NCBI RefSeq assembly: GCF_000522505.1
Contig: NZ_AZMV01000006.1
Coordinates: 1-64,000, forward strand
Length of the DNA stretch: 64,000 nt
From: Bifidobacterium moukalabense DSM 27321
GTDB taxonomy: Bacteria; Actinomycetota; Actinomycetes; Actinomycetales; Bifidobacteriaceae
Direction of reading: 5' to 3'
Shown here: positions 63,814 through 64,000 of the stretch, piece after piece
How the letters are laid out: the number at the start of each line of letters is the position of its first letter
How positions within the stretch are numbered: the stretch's first letter is position 1
Translations under genes and position numbers: made by a program
The notes under the pieces: generated by a model
Told to the model about the DNA's origin: nothing
The model's database searches: none
What the model saw: only the letters and a program-made list of their open reading frames with translations

Positions 63814-64000
63814 ATGGCGGAAAAAATCAGAGCAGAGGAAGGCGCCCTTGACAAGGGCTCCATCGCGGTTGAAAATGCACGACTCGGCATCGATAACCGC
63901 ATCAAGAACATCGACTCGAAAATAGCCGAACTCAGCTCGTTCTGGAGTGGCGACGCCGCCAACTCATTCAACATGCTGATGACGAACTGGCAGGAGAAGG
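63814..64000 (+). CDS. WXG100-family (Esx-like) protein, cut by window end
   Basis: The visible 62 residues form two predicted helices joined by a WSG turn (SSFWSGDAANSF), the WXG hallmark of small secreted T7SS substrates or helpers. AGGGA is eight bases before ATG 63814; ATG 63796 is in frame but lacks a site. It is divergent from eccD and the EccB-MycP fusion, which supports assignment to this secretion system. Remaining T7SS genes, such as eccC, would be expected to the right. Confidence 0.85.
   Translation, partial: MAEKIRAEEGALDKGSIAVENARLGIDNRIKNIDSKIAELSSFWSGDAANSFNMLMTNWQEK

Overview
The window looks like a chromosomal segment of a Bifidobacterium. It is high-GC and actinobacterial in gene content: DUF3107, DUF3052 and DUF2342 proteins, an FtsZ-SepF-YggT-Wag31 cluster, a DivIVA-type tropomyosin-like protein and a type VII secretion locus. 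The serpin beside a NarL-type two-component system and the sucrose permease/GH32 pair also fit bifidobacteria. The species cannot be fixed from sequence alone.

Layout. 1-1561: the leader-distal end of a CRISPR array with I-C-like repeats, then a small module (tandem-HTH protein, acidic unknown, Xre protein, 36-aa ORF) lying between two decayed CRISPR repeats. 1562-14300: mostly housekeeping genes: esterase, 3-methyladenine glycosylase, patatin, murI, dapF, VKOR, PHP phosphoesterase, DUF3107, phosphotransferase-like protein, UvrD-like helicase, DUF2342 protein, Lon-like protease, DUF3052 and tRNA-Val. 14484-21705: a DivIVA-repeat protein, then an isoprenoid/envelope run (dxr, ispG, membrane hydrolase, recO, uppS). 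21756-23060: an AbiEi-like/nuclease-like gene between two copies of a ~117-bp hairpin element. 23094-26631: nucleoside hydrolase and an NMT1/THI5-type ABC binding protein and permease with no ATPase gene. 26801-30291: serpin divergent from its probable two-component regulators. 30424-34765: sucrose utilisation (cscA, cscB, LacI regulator) with a 32-bp palindromic operator. 34841-39983: thiamine operon (thiM, fused thiE-thiC, thiD, thiamine-binding protein) under a TPP riboswitch. 40226-52355: glyQS, dus, then ftsZ-sepF-yggT-wag31-lspA-rluD-dnaE. 52387-59397: MFS transporter and his operon (hisD, C, B, unknown, H, A). 59412-64000: part of a type VII secretion locus: an EccB-MycP fusion, EccD and a WXG100-like protein cut by the window end.

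Points most worth a second look: the module embedded between decayed CRISPR repeats; the hairpin-flanked AbiEi-like cassette, whose stems differ between copies by compensatory changes; the EccB-mycosin fusion; a 14-unit, 11-residue tyrosine repeat in Wag31; and single-base homopolymer frameshifts at the 3' ends of recO and ftsZ, which look like sequence errors but would matter if real.
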